Positions 49,701 to 61,589 are shown, counted from the stretch's first letter. The stretch: DNA of 64,000 nt from Taeniopygia guttata (GCF_048771995.1 NC_133024.1:4283001-4347000); one strand, 5' to 3'. Translations and numbers: made by a program. Notes: generated from the letters alone by a model not told the origin.

Positions 49701-51224
49701 GCATTAACAACTTCCCACTGATGATCTACAAGCGCTGTTTTGACATGACTGAGAAATAAAGTCACAGGGCTATTGAACAGTTAAAAGATTAACTAATCTC
49801 TGAGACAGAATGATCAAAAGAACCTTTTAGAAGAGACTTCCTGTAATGGGTGAGTATTTTACTCAAAGGGAAAAGGAAACCCAGAGGCCAGGCTAGCCTG
49901 GTGAGTGACTAAGAGGAGGGCAATTAGATACTCTGTGAGTTACTCATGCCTTCAGTGTGTTTTAAGACCTCTTTTATCTTAACTTGTGCTGAGGTAATTT
50001 CAGTTGATACTATACAGGAAACTCCAGCTCCTGGCCAGCTCTGGGAATATAGGGCACTGTGTGACTCCATCCAGAAGAAGTCACAGCTTAAATCCTTTTG
50101 TGTCTGTACTTAAGAGGACCAGGAGGGGTCAGGTTTGCAGCTCTTCCTCAGCGACAGGGCTAAGATCTGAATCGAAACACATTATAGAAACAATATATGT
50201 AGCTCAGATTCAGCGCCTACTACTTACTGGATTTGTTTGTAGAAGAGAAAAGGAAACCAGGCACACTTCACAGAACTTACTGATAAATCTAACCAACCAA
50301 ACAAAAACACCTCACTCTCTTTCAATGATGCCTGGTATCAAGGGAAAAATAAATTGTTATTCTTCTGGCAAAGTATTAGCTAGTCATCTCTAGGAACCTG
50401 ATTCTCCACTGTGAACTGTGTGCTCAACTCTTACTGAAGTTAGAGATCACAAAATCATACAATCAATAGAATAGTTTTGATTGGAAGGGACCTTAACACT
50501 CATCCAGTTCCAATCCCCTGCCACAGGCAGGGACACCTTGCACTAAACCAGGTTGCTCCAAACCCCATCCAACCTGGCCTTGAACACTTCCAGGGATGGG
50601 GCAGCCACAGGTTTTCTGGGCAACCTGTGCCAAGGCTTTGCCACCCTCACAAGGAAGAATTTCTTCCCAATAGCCCATTTCCTGCTCTCTTTCAGTCTGA
50701 AGCCATTCCCTTGCCTTGTCACCTGTGTCAAGAGTCCCTCTCCAGATCTGTTGGACCCCCTTTTGGTACTGGAAGGGACTCTAAGTTCTCCCCAAAGCCT
50801 TCTCTTCTGCTGAACAGACACATGAACACAGCATTTTTCAGGCTTGGTCTGAGATTTTGGAAGCTTAGTCTTTTAAAGGGAAAAAAACCAGGACTCTAAA
50901 AAAATTAATTTTCTAGGTCCTTGTTTCACACAAGTAATAAAAGTAAGTTAACAACACACAGCCCACCTTTGACCTAACACAGGACAACAGATTTTTTGCC
51001 TGCTGCCATTTTTAATATTTGGGGTTTTTTTCATAATCATCAGAAAGGAGCTGATTGCCAGACTGGAACAAGTGGAAAAAGAAAGCATGGATGCTGCTCG
51101 GCTGGCTAAGGAGTATGCAGAGCTGACAGAGGAGAACCGAACACTGAAGCTGGCACAGACACAGTGCGTGGAGCAGCTGGAAAAGCTCAGGATACAGTAC
51201 CAAAAAAGACAGGGCTCCTCATAA
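25320..51224 (+). CDS. MAP3K7CL: MAP3K7CL, MAP3K7 C-terminal-like protein (141-residue form)
   Basis: A small protein without a kinase domain, related to the C-terminal tail of TAK1 (MAP3K7), the part of that kinase that contacts TAB2/TAB3 adaptors; its own role is poorly known. Coding exons 25320-25389, 33919-33977, 41998-42113 and 51044-51224 total 426 bp and join in frame to 141 residues and TAA. The start reads [20 protein letters not shown], matching the short human isoform of 142 residues. The middle carries [17 protein letters not shown], and the end is [19 protein letters not shown]. Residues about 60-135 are rich in charged heptads and predict a coiled coil. All introns are GT-AG. 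It is head to head with CCT8, as in human. Confidence 0.95.
25390..28914. other. MAP3K7CL intron, unique-looking part
   Basis: No exon, RNA gene or repeat recognised; AT-rich DNA. Confidence 0.35.
28921..29537 (-). mobile_element. Solo LTR of an endogenous retrovirus with target duplication
   Basis: 617 bp. On the minus strand it begins TGTGGGAATC and ends GATTCTGACA, so it has TG...CA ends. It is flanked on both sides by aggatg (28915-28920 and 29538-29543), a perfect 6-bp target-site duplication. An AATAAA lies at 29032-29027 near its 3' end. There is no internal retroviral region, so it is a solo LTR left by recombination. A 6-bp duplication fits class II (ERVK-like) elements best. Antisense to MAP3K7CL, inside its intron. 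Confidence 0.88.
29544..33918. other. MAP3K7CL intron, unique-looking part
   Basis: No exon, RNA gene or mobile element recognised. AT-rich. Confidence 0.3.
33919..33977 (+). CDS. MAP3K7CL: MAP3K7CL exon encoding the FPELDQQLQ segment
   Basis: Completes D24 and encodes [19 protein letters not shown]. Acceptor ccttttag, donor gtaaat. Shorter by a couple of residues than human in the DTPPEDS-like stretch. Confidence 0.95.
33978..37529. other. MAP3K7CL intron, unique-looking part
   Basis: Nothing recognised apart from a short (CA)n run near 37173-37189. Confidence 0.3.
37530..37655 (+). mobile_element. Short CR1 3' fragment
   Basis: Contains gagcagcctggtctagtgga, aggtgtccctgg and tgatctttaaagtcctttcc, ending near atggttttgtgatc. 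Confidence 0.8.
38905..39012 (+). mobile_element. Internally deleted CR1 fragment
   Basis: A mid-element block (ggaggccacccagatgatta, ggaatggagcacctctcctg) is joined directly at about 38978 to the extreme 3' tail (ggtcccttccaacccaaacc, attctgtgact). Confidence 0.75.
39943..40088 (+). mobile_element. CR1 3' fragment
   Basis: Begins ggctgccccatccctggaag, continues with aggccaggctggatgg and ggtcctttccaaacc, and ends ccactctatgat. Confidence 0.85.
41998..42113 (+). CDS. MAP3K7CL: MAP3K7CL exon, start of the coiled coil
   Basis: Encodes [20 protein letters not shown] then [20 protein letters not shown] long pyrimidine tract (41970-41991) precedes the aaag acceptor; donor gtgagt. Confidence 0.96.
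42257..42550 (+). mobile_element. CR1-type fragment just downstream of a MAP3K7CL exon
   Basis: Starts aggatctgaaggaaacctag, includes aaattcttccctgtgagggt and gttcaaggtcaggctggata, and ends near aagccatcctatcacc. It starts about 143 bp after the donor of the 41998-42113 exon. Confidence 0.85.
42551..43722. other. MAP3K7CL intron, unique-looking part
   Basis: No feature recognised. Confidence 0.3.
43723..43766. repeat. (TTA)n trinucleotide array
   Basis: About 15 units of TTA without interruption. Confidence 0.93.
44691..44752. repeat. TA/TG-rich low-complexity tract
   Basis: Alternating purine-pyrimidine sequence of gtatatata and acatata type, imperfect. Confidence 0.8.
44766..44975 (+). 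mobile_element. CR1-type fragment lacking its 3' end
   Basis: Shares aagatggagagagactattt with the copy at 42257, then continues to ggctgccccatcactggaag and stops abruptly before the usual 3' tail. Confidence 0.8.
44976..46567. other. MAP3K7CL intron, unique-looking part
   Basis: No feature recognised; AT-rich. Confidence 0.3.
46568..46800 (-). mobile_element. CR1-type fragment of a distinct subfamily
   Basis: Begins agaaacatagaattgttaag, then attggaaaagacctttagga, atcaagtccaaccacc and ccagggatggtgactcaacc, matching a CR1 3' region of a different subfamily from most copies here. Confidence 0.78.
47020..47085 (+). mobile_element. Very short CR1 3' fragment
   Basis: ctagaggaagtgtccttgcc followed by aaggtcctttccaactcaaa and attctgtcattctgtgg. 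Confidence 0.65.
47086..49204. other. MAP3K7CL intron, unique-looking part
   Basis: No feature recognised. Confidence 0.3.
49205..49280. repeat. T-rich low-complexity tract
   Basis: Runs of 8 to 18 T broken by single C or G bases. Confidence 0.9.
49660..49680. repeat. Short perfect hairpin
   Basis: actatccac at 49660-49668 pairs with gtggatagt at 49672-49680 around a 3-base loop. A further ctatccact follows at about 49686. Confidence 0.85.
50450..50830 (-). mobile_element. CR1-type LINE fragment
   Basis: Begins with the reverse-complemented CR1 3' end (atcatacaatcaatagaata), followed by ggaagggaccttaacactca, ccttgaacacttccaggg and agaatttcttcccaatagcc, and reaches aaagccttctcttctgctga. It lies about 210 bp before the last MAP3K7CL exon. 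Confidence 0.9.
51044..51224 (+). CDS. MAP3K7CL: MAP3K7CL terminal coding exon
   Basis: Encodes [20 protein letters not shown], continues through [20 protein letters not shown], and ends [15 protein letters not shown] and TAA. Acceptor atcatcag. Confidence 0.96.
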
Positions 51225-51288
51225 CTCCCAACTAGCTCATGTGAGGCAGTTCATACAGGAATGATCCTGTGCTGGAAAGAGATTTTAA

Positions 51289-51294
51289 AATAAA
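51289..51294 (+). promoter_or_regulatory. MAP3K7CL: MAP3K7CL polyadenylation signal
   Basis: AATAAA 65 bases after the stop codon. Later signals could give longer 3' UTRs. Confidence 0.65.
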
Positions 51295-54200
51295 GATTTG
51301 TTTAATATGTTACAACACTCTACTACAGATACCGAGTATGTAGAAGTCTGAATTTTATTTAATGCTTGCCACCCAGTAGCTTAATATAATGGATATTTCA
51401 TCCATTATATAATGGATGTTTTATTTCAAGTAACATAATTGAAGTTAATCTATCCCCATTATATGTTCTAGTGGATCAGGTTTCTTTTCTAAACATATTT
51501 CTTCCAATTTAAGAAGATATGGACACACTAGAAAATTATATAAATAGTCTCTGTGTTAGAAATTTGGATCATACTAAGGACTGGGACAATGTTAATATAT
51601 GGAATATATGTATGTTAATTTTAGTTTGGTAAATTCTTTTTAAATTATTTTCGTCATGCGTAAAGTGTTTGGAAGTTATCTTGAAGCAGATGTCCTCACT
51701 GGTAAAAGCTATACTTCATGTCAACTTCACACTGTTGTATAAAATCTGAAAAACTGCACATTAAAAACTGAAGTAACAAAATCATTTTTTTTATCAAACA
51801 AGTGCACTGCCAGTGATAATTTGCAAGTTATAAAATTAAAAGGAAACAGATAAGATCAAACTTCCCTTCCTTAAGTGTAAAGATTACTTGAGTGTCTTTT
51901 TTATTGTATTTTTTGGCATGCAAGAAATGAAAAATTAATATAAGAATCATAGTTTCATCATAGTTCCAACTGAGACTATGTCAGTAAAATTATTGTGAGG
52001 ATCTTTTGCTCTTGTTTTCTGGTCTATTTTGAAGCACAACTGGCTGTAAGTAGGGATGGTAGTTCTGTGATACACAAATAACTGGGAAGTAAATGTCAGT
52101 TTTACTTGCTCTATTTATCCCTGTATTTTCTTAGATCAAATTAAAAAAATCTTTGTTATACTTCCATTTTTATTCATAGAGCAGTTTTTTCATTAAAAGT
52201 GGATGTAGAAAAGCCCTTTTATTTCTGAATGTTCTCAAATCACCTTGTATTTTAAACTCTGCTTGTCAGATGCAGCTTGTTACATCTTCATGAGCTTAGA
52301 ATTCAACTTAATGTGTTCTTAGTATTGAAATGTGTCTTAGTAATTGAAAACAATGAACTTAAGATTTGCACAGGACTTTAGCTTTGATTATTATCATTAA
52401 TTTATCACGAAAATTGAATTTCATGTTAATCAGAACAATTCCTGGCGGCAAAGGGGACAAAGAAAGAATTACAAGCTGCCTGTAATTTATCTGTGCTAAC
52501 TGCTTACAGTATTCCCTGCAGCACAAGTGGGAAAAGTGGCTCTGTGTTACTCCAGCACCTGGCACTGCAGCAGGAGAGCATGAAGAGATAACAGAAGACA
52601 ACCTTATTTCCACTTCTCCTCGTGAGCAGTGTCAGCATCCAAATTTGGCTTCCTGCTGAACCTGGGAAATCACCACGCTTGAGGCATGGGCTCCCCGAGC
52701 AGTGTAACACTGTATTTATTCCTCTTTCCTTATTAGCTGAGGATCCAATTTTCACTGTACTTTGTGGAAGTTGAAGAAAGAAAACAGAGTTAATAAAAAC
52801 CACTTGAAATATTGGGCCTGGAAGTGCAGGAAAAGTCTTGTCTGAGTTTTGCACTGTTGGGAAACATAACTTGAAGAGAAATCTGAGCTTTGCTTTGAGC
52901 ACAGAACACCACAGAAGCTAGAATGTCCTTTTTTTGCCTGTGTTTATGTGATTCAAATAATAGAATTCTCATTTTGAAATAGTTTGTCATTTTACTCAAA
53001 TTTTTTTCCATCTAGCCTTGAAAACATCATCCAGTGGGATGAATGATTGCAGTGAATTCATTGAAAACCATATAAAGTACATAAAATGAGTTTATTGACG
53101 GACTGGCTTTGGATGCAAATGGATCAGACAGGAGACCTTTACTTTACAAATAACTGTGTTTACCTTGAAATTTTCTATTTAAATGCAGTCACTTTGCTTC
53201 AGATATTCAGAAAAATTACAGACCATATGCTGTGAGAAAAACCTGAGGGAGAGCCACAGTCAGGTGGAGAAGGAAATCTGGGACTCATTTGTGGCAATAG
53301 TCTGGGAGTATGTTTTTCCTAACCTGTAGGTACTGACCAGTATAGAAGAATTCCAGAAATATTTTACAGATGTGCAGATGCCAAATTTTTTATGTGGTCC
53401 AGCCTACAAGCCTGGATAAATACGAAATTCTTAAACCATCCCAAAGTAATTTAAGTCAAAGATTTATATTCAACTTGGACTGTAGCTATGTGCAATCAAA
53501 TTTTCCTCCTGCTTTTAGTTATGGTGAAAGTAAAAAATAACAGCTTTGTATTAACATATTTGCCTGCATGAATGCTCATGTGCCTGAGAGCAAGAACTCA
53601 GAGAAATTGTATCGCAATACAAATGAGTAAAACTGATACAGAAGTACCAAGGATGAAAAAGTGTGTCTTGAAAATTATTTTTAAAAAGAAATGTATTTGG
53701 AGAAGCGGGATTCAAAGGCAGGAAGGTAGGGAAATGGAATTTTCCAAAAATATTCATAGGTAAGTTAAACTAAAATGTAACATAGTCAACATAATGCAGA
53801 AAATCATCCAGGTGTTGAAAAGAGTAAAGGAAGCTGAAACAACCTTCTAAGAGGTAACTGCTGTATCTAACATCCATCTCTTGATTTTTTTATCAAGAAC
53901 ATAATAGTGGAAAATTATTTTCACATTCAGTAAGTCTCCAATTTTGACATGCTGAGTTTTTCTCTAGATACAGTGGAGCTCTGCTGACTAAACAGCTGAA
54001 ATTAGGCTTTTTCAATAAAGCATTTATCATACTGATCCTGTATTTTCCACATAGACAATATGGTTTGTGTTCTGGTTGAAGTGGTCTGCATGTTAGGTCC
54101 TGTTGTAGCTATCACTCTATAAAAACAAGTTTTATACAATTATTTTAAAGATGGTTTTAGAAGTTCAAAAACTTAGAAGCCCGTTTTTGAAATCAAGTAC

Positions 54201-55408
54201 CAATGAAAGGTTCAGTTTTATAACGTGTGACTACAACCTGTGACAACTGTGGCTGTATTGCAGACAAAGTGTATTTCTTGCTATTATCCAGATTATTCAG
54301 GTTAGCAAAAGTAAGCATGCCACTACCATGGGAAATGCATTTGCTTCAAGCCAGTTAAGGCACAGTGAAGTACATGGGTTTAAAATTAAAACAAGACCTG
54401 TGCTTTCCATTTTCTATCATTGCTAAATAACTTCCTTCCATCGTAAAGAATGCTGAACAAACTCAATTTAAGGCTTCCAGTTAGCAAGGATATGACTCAT
54501 GCGGTCTTGAAACAGCCAGAGCCAAGGGTGACACTTGGAAAATCTGGAAGATGAGGAGCTGTGAGTTTGAGTTCAGTGCCTTTTTTAAAAAACTGTTTCC
54601 CTTTTCAGGATTACCTCTATTCTGTCCGGTTTTGTGAGTTAATGATCTTTGGAAGAGTGTCACCTTCCACCAGAGGCTTCCATCATCTGGGCCTTTGTAA
54701 AGATTACACACTGCTAACAGTGGGGACAGGTGGGACAGAGAGGTGTTCTCAGCCTTCCTTTGGGTTGTATTGTTGGGGAACTCTGCCCTTTGACATTTCT
54801 GCTTCATTTCCAGTCACAGGATATCTTGCAGAAATGTGCTAGTCACAGTAAAAATCTCAAAGGCACTTGGTGATTTTCGCTATCTAAAATTCTTTTCTTG
54901 ATCAAGGCACAAAGTGGAAGTGCCTAAAGGAAGAGGGGAGACTTGTCTGGAAGTCTTGCCTCTCTTCCTGTGGGGGGTACAAGCTGTGCAATGGTGGAAG
55001 AACAGGGCTGAAGGGAAAGGAAGTTTGGTCCAGGCAGGGATGTAACACTGGTCCTGTCCAGGAGGATTGTGAGGAGAGTTGACAAAACCTGGGTGCTGCC
55101 ATGACTTTTGTCTCCCATCTTCATATTTCCACAGTCATACCTGTGCACCCACAGCTCTGAGGGTCTTCTCCCTCCTGGTGGAATGTCATGGCATACAGAT
55201 GCGTGGATGATATGGTGATACATATCCCTGGAAAAGTCACAATGAAATTATTAACTGTCTTCATGACAGGCCTGGAAGGTGTGCAGCAATGAAAGACTAA
55301 GACTGAACTGTGGCAAGCACATTTCTCTCCCTCTCAGGATTTTCATAGAGGTGCACAGAGAGAAATGAAAGATAAAACAATTTCTATTTCTGCTCCTTGT
55401 TTTTCCTA
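51295..55408. other. DNA downstream of MAP3K7CL
   Basis: No gene recognised. The first part could hold extended 3' UTR of MAP3K7CL. Confidence 0.3.
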
Positions 55409-55670
55409 TGTGGAATGTGTTTGGAGAATTGTTTACCTGGAGTGAGTGCTTGGTTGGATTCTGGTGAGGATTGTTTGAGCCTGATGGCCAATCCAACTCA
55501 CCTGGGGCTGGACTCTCAGAGAGGGTCACGAGTTGTGTTAGAGATAGAATTAGAGAAAGTAGTATGTAGTTTTAGTATCTTCCTTTTTATATAGTGTATT
55601 GATATATTTTAGCATAGTTATAATAAAGAAATAATTCAGCCTTCTGAATTGAGTCAGACACCGTCATTTC
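55409..55670 (+). mobile_element. LTR-like element, copy 1
   Basis: Starts tgtggaatgtg, has the block ggattctggtgaggattgtt and gactctcagagagggtcacg, then an AATAAA at 55622-55627 and a short tail (aattcagccttctg). This layout is that of a songbird-type retroviral LTR. No target duplication was found, so the ends are approximate. Confidence 0.65.
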
Positions 55671-58600
55671 TTCCCATGAAGTTTGCCTGTATTTACAATA
55701 CTGAACAAGTACCAAAAAGCTGGGCCCTGTTGTTCATCTTGATGCAGTTCTGTTGGACAAGACTAGACACCAGCTGTGCACATTATGGAGGAAGGGAAGG
55801 CAGCAAAGCAGAGTTGGAGGGGCAGCCTCCACCTCACCATTTCCTTCACTCAGTCCCTTGGTTTGCAATGTTAAACTGGGAGTTATCAAGGTGGCCTTTC
55901 AGGTGCACACCAAAACTGTGAGGATGACACTTAAAATTCAAAGTAGATTATTTTATAAGAATGAAAAACCTGCCTTGCTTGGGATGGTGCCAGTCACCTC
56001 TAGGTTTTTCAGTGCCCCTAACAAGTAATGTCATGTGTTACTTATACCCATATGAATGAAAGACAACAACCATTCACAAATCACTGTTTTCCTCCACTGC
56101 ATGGTTTATTCTGTAGAAAGCACCAGGTTTAGCACATGAGTCACGCTGCTTTTCTACACACCAATTATCAGTTCCCCCTTCTAAACCTCAGTTCCTTTAA
56201 TCCCCCGACCACAATCCATCCCCACTGAGTAAGCAGCGTCAGCCTAGAGCTCAGATCCAGTTGTCTGACGATCTTATGACATGGTCTGATGATCACCATG
56301 TGCTCAAGGTGGTTTCCAAATGCTACGTATGATATTTTGTGGTTTGGTGCTGGTATATAGCAGCAAGGAATTCTCCCCAGGCTGCAGGTGTCTGCTGTGA
56401 GACATGCTTGATTTCCTTGAACTGGTTAGAAAATATGAGAGTAGGTGGTCTGTGGATTTAGTTATTTGTCTGAATCTTGTACTAAATTTTAATACGGGGA
56501 TTAGGGAAACGAAATGAGGATGTGTGTGCTGATGTAACAAATGTGCAGCCAGATGCCAGTGTGCTTTGGGTGCTTAGAATGAGTTAAGTGATATGAGAAC
56601 TTTAAGTGATGGAAAGGAAGTAGGTACAGCTAGCAAGAGGAACTGGTGAGCGAGCTGTTGCCTTAACTGCTTGTTTTCTGGATGCTTATGGCTTGTGTCA
56701 ATGGAATGTATGAGCTGTTGCTCTAGCTCAGCATTAAGAAGCTTTTGTTTGGATGTATCCCAACACTTTTCCAAGCCTAGTTTACACTAAAATTTTATAC
56801 TGAAATATTTACTTCATTAAGGTAATGTTTTTGTCAACTCTGTCTAGAATTAACAGAGTTATGATATGATACAGATGTCAGAGCATTGCAGATGGTCCTT
56901 CATGGAATCATAGAAAATCTTGAGTTGGGAGGGTCCTATAAGGGTTGTATTTGCATTAAAGATAAATAAAACCTTGATAAATAGCCCGTGTAAAGTAAAA
57001 ACTGCAGTGAAGCCAGAGGACTTCAGTACTAAAATAACTAAAGCCCCACTAATGGTCTTTTGCTGCTTTCACTGTACAAGTAGATTTTGATACTTTTATG
57101 AACTAGATCCCCAGTTTTCCATATGAAGGAATAGCAGCAGTGTGATGTTCTGTGATTGAAAAACTTTCACCTCTGTCTTGCAGCTTTCTTAGAAGTGTAT
57201 GACAAACATCCGTGCACAGCCCAGACTGCCTTGTGACCACAGACTTCTCCACAGCCATTTCATCACAGTGCTCTCCCCAGCCTGGGTCTTTGATTCTCAC
57301 ATTCTTCTGCTGTGTGGACAGCTGAAATAAGTCAACCACTCTGAACTTTTTTAAGCAGTCAGAAGCAAATGCATTATTTAACATTACCTGCTAAGAAACT
57401 TGACCGTCTTGTGGTCAGACCCTTTTGTATTCCTGGTCTGCATGTACATCAGTATATATGTTTATTGATTAGATGTAAGCACGAAAAAACACCAGTGTTA
57501 ATATTCATGAAAGGCAGAGGCACATTCAGACATACTCCTGTGAATGCTGCTCGAAATAATAGACTTACTCAAGGTGTTCCCTCCATGGCTGTGAATATAA
57601 AAGCCACCTATTCACATGTGAAGAAGTACTTTCTGATTAAATTATCTGTGCCAAGAATGTGAACACTTATTTTTGACATAATTTCATACACGGAGTATTC
57701 TTTCAAGCAAAAAAACCCAAACCACCCACATTACAGTTTCCAGCTAATATTAATTACATCCAGCTATGCACTAACTGCTAAAATTGTGCTTAAATCTATT
57801 TATAACCCTTCATATATCTCTCACTAATTTACATTGGTGGAACAGGCCCTTACATTTGACTGAGCTCCCTCTGGTGGGTAATGGGACATTATTATTACAA
57901 ATCAGAGATACCTAAAAAATGTACAATTATGTTTGTCCAAGTGGAGTTTTATTTATTTGTTTATAGCAAATATTTTTTTATATAACGAGGTAAAGGTCCA
58001 TGTACAAATTTATCACCACCTGATCACATCTGAAACTACCCGAAGAGTGATATCCAGTATTTTTAAGATACTAGAGATACTTCAATGGAGGTGTAGTTTT
58101 CAACACCTAACACTGAACAGCACAGATAAAATCTCTATTTGTTCAAGCTACTTTTGGAATTCAGCTGGATTTATACACCTAGAAATCTGGCCTATATGGC
58201 TTTAGACAGTACTGACCAACTGCAGGCACTTTGCAGTGCTTATTTAATGGTACAATAACTAAGATATTAATTAATATTAATGAGTGACCCATTTCTAAAA
58301 GAAAGTGTTCTCTTCCTATTTTTCTCTTTGTATTTAGGTTAAGTAATCTGAATAGGGGAAGTGTCAGGCTTCAGAAGAGTGTCCTAATGCATGGGCAAGG
58401 TTCCAACCACAGTTTGAGTTTCAAGTGGTTGTGCTGGAATATTAGAACTGCTTTACCAGTAATGAATTTAGTGGCTCTGGCACATCCCACAGTCTACTTG
58501 AACAAACTTGTTTCTGGAAAATATGGGTTCCTAGAACATTCTGAAAGGTAAAAAAGCAAAAAAAGCATGCTAATAAGTTTGATCTTCAACTTTAGCTCCT

Positions 58601-60155
58601 TCAGAATTCACTCTCAATTAATAAAAAGAGGTTTATATTTTGTCATTTGGCTGAAACATGGTAAGAGGTAAAACTCTAGTTACGCTGTATTTAAAGGCAA
58701 GACATGAAGACAAAAGAGAAGAAGGATTTTACCAAATACACCATTTTTACTGGCAGTTTTTGAGACCTTTGTATCTCCTGAGTAGGACTGTATGTGCAAT
58801 GTTTTCAGATGTTTATGATATTCTTCTAATCCTGTAAATTCTGTTCAAAGGAATTTCAACTCAAGTTTGATTGCCAGAGTAAATCTATCACTATATTACT
58901 GTCCAAAAGGAAATAGTCTCTGAATGTTTGTCATGAGAAAGTGGCATTTAAAAGTGCTTAACATTGCTTTTGAAATGAAGCTGTCCAATTCTAAATGAGC
59001 AAGACTGCCTGGTAAGAAATCATTAACGCCACCACATGGTAAACTGGATTTAGACTCTGGTTCAAGCAGCACTTACCGTGGGGCACTGTGGCCACATCAA
59101 ACAAATCTCTTGAACGTATCTCTAACATGAAGCAATGAGTAGTTCCCACTGATTTGCCAATAGGACTGTTCAAAGTAGGTTTATTCATGCACTGAAGTGT
59201 TTTGCTGGATTGAGGCCAGAGATACCAGTTCCTCAGCTTGAACCTTAACTGTTTTTGGATTCATTGGAATTCAATTACATGCCTGGAGGTTTCAAACACT
59301 GGGCTGCAACAGGCCCTTTCCATTGAGATGTCTGTCAGGGGGCTAAAAAGATCTTCACAGTGTTTGTCAGCAGGGAGAACATTTGTGTGGCAAGGTGAGT
59401 ACAAAACCATCTTGCTGCAGCACCGTGAGCTGGTCTAGATCCAGCTGCAGCTGCCACACAAGCCAGGTGCTTGTAATGCAGAAGTGGTGAACAAAACATT
59501 CTCTTTGTCATTCCTGATAAGTACATTTGTTCCCACTCACACAAATGCAGCCATGCCAATCCATATGAAGTGACTCTGTAGGGTCATTATATGAAACTAT
59601 ATAAGTTTTAAAATAAAAAATGCGAGCAAACACAAAAGAAAGGTCAAGTATTTACAAAGCACTATAAAACACATTTAGAAATAGCTCTCAATTGGCAGAC
59701 TAACAGCATAATACTACTAAAAATTTTAGAAATGCTCCTCTAGCTTTAGTTTTTTGGGAAAAATGTAGCAGAAATACTGGACTAGGACAAAAATGCCATG
59801 GGTGTCTGTCAGATAGGCCCCATTCCTCTTTTCACTCTCTTTATATACCCCTTTCTGTTCTTCCAGCTAGAGGAGATCTCAGTTGCTTCAAAGATGAGAT
59901 AGAGAAATAAAATGTTTCCTACAGTTGTGGTTGTGGCACCCTTTTGTTGGAGAAAGCACCTTCTGGTGTTGATGTAGGAGCTGGGCAGAGAAGGAGTGAT
60001 TGAGTTAAAGGTGGGTCCTCTGCTCTCCACATGAATTGCCACTCGAATTTGGATGTGTGATAAGCAAATGAAATTTTCAGTTTGCATGTGGTAAGTAAAG
60101 ACATAGAGCTAAAATATGTCCAAGCTGAATTTACTTTGTAACCCAAGAACTTTTG
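55671..60155. other. Gene-poor stretch
   Basis: No gene recognised. A very short antisense CR1 3' end (56901-56945) is the only repeat seen. Confidence 0.3.
56901..56945 (-). mobile_element. Very short CR1 3' end
   Basis: catggaatcatagaaaatct followed by tgggagggtcctataaggg, the reverse complement of a CR1 terminus. Confidence 0.5.
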
Positions 60156-60609
60156 TGAGTGACCGTGACCTGGACCCAGACCGGCGGGGAATCTGAATCG
60201 TTTATTCAAAAGAAACCAGCTGGTTTTATACACTTTTTCAAGGCACAGTATTTCTTTATATGGTAATGATGGTAATTATATAGATGGTAATTCTCACTAT
60301 GAGACTTATCCCATGTTGCCACTTCAGCAACATGCTTTCTGAATGTCCCTCTATGGGGTGATCACACGCTGCTCACTCCAGCAGGTTCCTCCTCCCAGAG
60401 GGGACAAGCCTCTCTGTGATGCCACCTGCTCTTTTCTGCTGCTGTGTGGTTATTTGTCCTGCCAGGTGCTTCTGCAGGCACAGCCCACATCCCACAGCTC
60501 AACTCCATCCCATCTCTTCTACAAACTTTGATGTGTTGGAAACAATTCAGCACACAGATCTCTCTCCTCACAAATGCACGCTTCTCACAGGCATATGTGG
60601 CCACACACA
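60156..60609 (-). mobile_element. Probable solo LTR of an endogenous retrovirus
   Basis: On the minus strand it begins TGTGTGTGGCC, has TATAAAA at 60230-60224 and AATAAA at 60206-60201, and ends GGTCACTCA. The flanks are cttttg (60150-60155) and attttg (60610-60615), a 6-bp target duplication with one mismatch. Length is about 454 bp. No internal retroviral genes adjoin it. Confidence 0.7.
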
Positions 60610-60844
60610 ATTTTGCTTGTGATTCCATCTTACAATTTGATTCTCTCCTGCTGTCAATGCCATTCCTTTGGTCTTTGTAAATTGTGAAGGATGATTATAT
60701 CAAGTTCAAACACAAAATAATCCAGTATCTGGACCTAGGAAGAAAGCCTTTAAATTTGGCTTGAACCTGTTCCTACTTTTCTGATTTGCTAATCAGAATC
60801 ACCAATCAGTACTAAATAAAACCAAAGCTTTGACTTCTTTTCCC

Positions 60845-61150
60845 CTTCCCTTCCCTTCCCTTCCCTTCCCTTCCCTTCCCTTCCCTTCCCTTCCCTTCCC
60901 TTCCCTTCCCTTCCCTTCCCTTCCCTTCCCTTCCCTTCCCTTCCCTTCCCTTCCCTTCCCTTCCCTTCCCTTCCCTTCCCTTCCCTTCCCTTCCCTTCCC
61001 TTCCCTTCCCTTCCCTTCCCTTCCCTTCCCTTCCCTTCCTTTCCCTTCCCTTCCCTTCCCTTCCCTTCCCTTCCCTTCCCTTCCCTTCCCTTCCCTTCCC
61101 TTCCCTTCCCTTCCCTTCCCTTCCCTTCCCTTCCCTTCCCTTCCCTTCCC
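60845..61150. repeat. (TTCCC)n pentanucleotide array, about 61 units
   Basis: About 306 bp of TTCCC with a single variant unit (ttcct) at 61036-61040. The strand is purely pyrimidine, and purely purine on the complement. The long open frame it produces is a by-product of the repeat. Confidence 0.97.
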
Positions 61151-61459
61151 CCTTTCTTTACTTTTTCTTTTATTTTTTTTAACTATTCAGGAGTACTAAA
61201 AGATATGCCTACAAAAGATAAGGAACTTTGAGTGCCTTTATAAGATGTCATATAGCAGTGAGCTCAGACCTATCATGATATGTACAACTGAATAAACAAA
61301 ATTACTATTTCAGTATATGGAGGGTTTTGTCTGATTATGCACTTTCCTGTTTCAAGAACAGTATTTACTTAACATCTCTCTGCAGCAAGCACAAGATTTA
61401 TGAAGCACATAATCTGCAGCTAGTCTCAGCCTTACTGATGTGTTTTATTTCAAAACATA

Positions 61460-61482
61460 TAAATAAATAAATAAATAAATAT
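61460..61482. repeat. (AAAT)n short array
   Basis: Five units of aaat/taaa. Confidence 0.85.
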
Positions 61483-61589
61483 CTTCAGCCTCATTTAAAT
61501 ATTTATTTAAAACATTTTTAATGCCGTTTTAGTTAAAAGTCAGTGCCAGCTAAAGGATGAAGTTAGAAGAGGAAGAGTCTATACTGAGC

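Noticed and set aside
50004..50393. 129-residue open frame inside the last MAP3K7CL intron
   Set aside because: Low-information composition and no recognisable family; not flanked by convincing splice sites used by the gene.
60830..61231. 133-residue open frame of repeating FPSLP
   Set aside because: It is the translation of the (TTCCC)n array. A five-base unit read in any frame gives such a repeat; there is no gene context.
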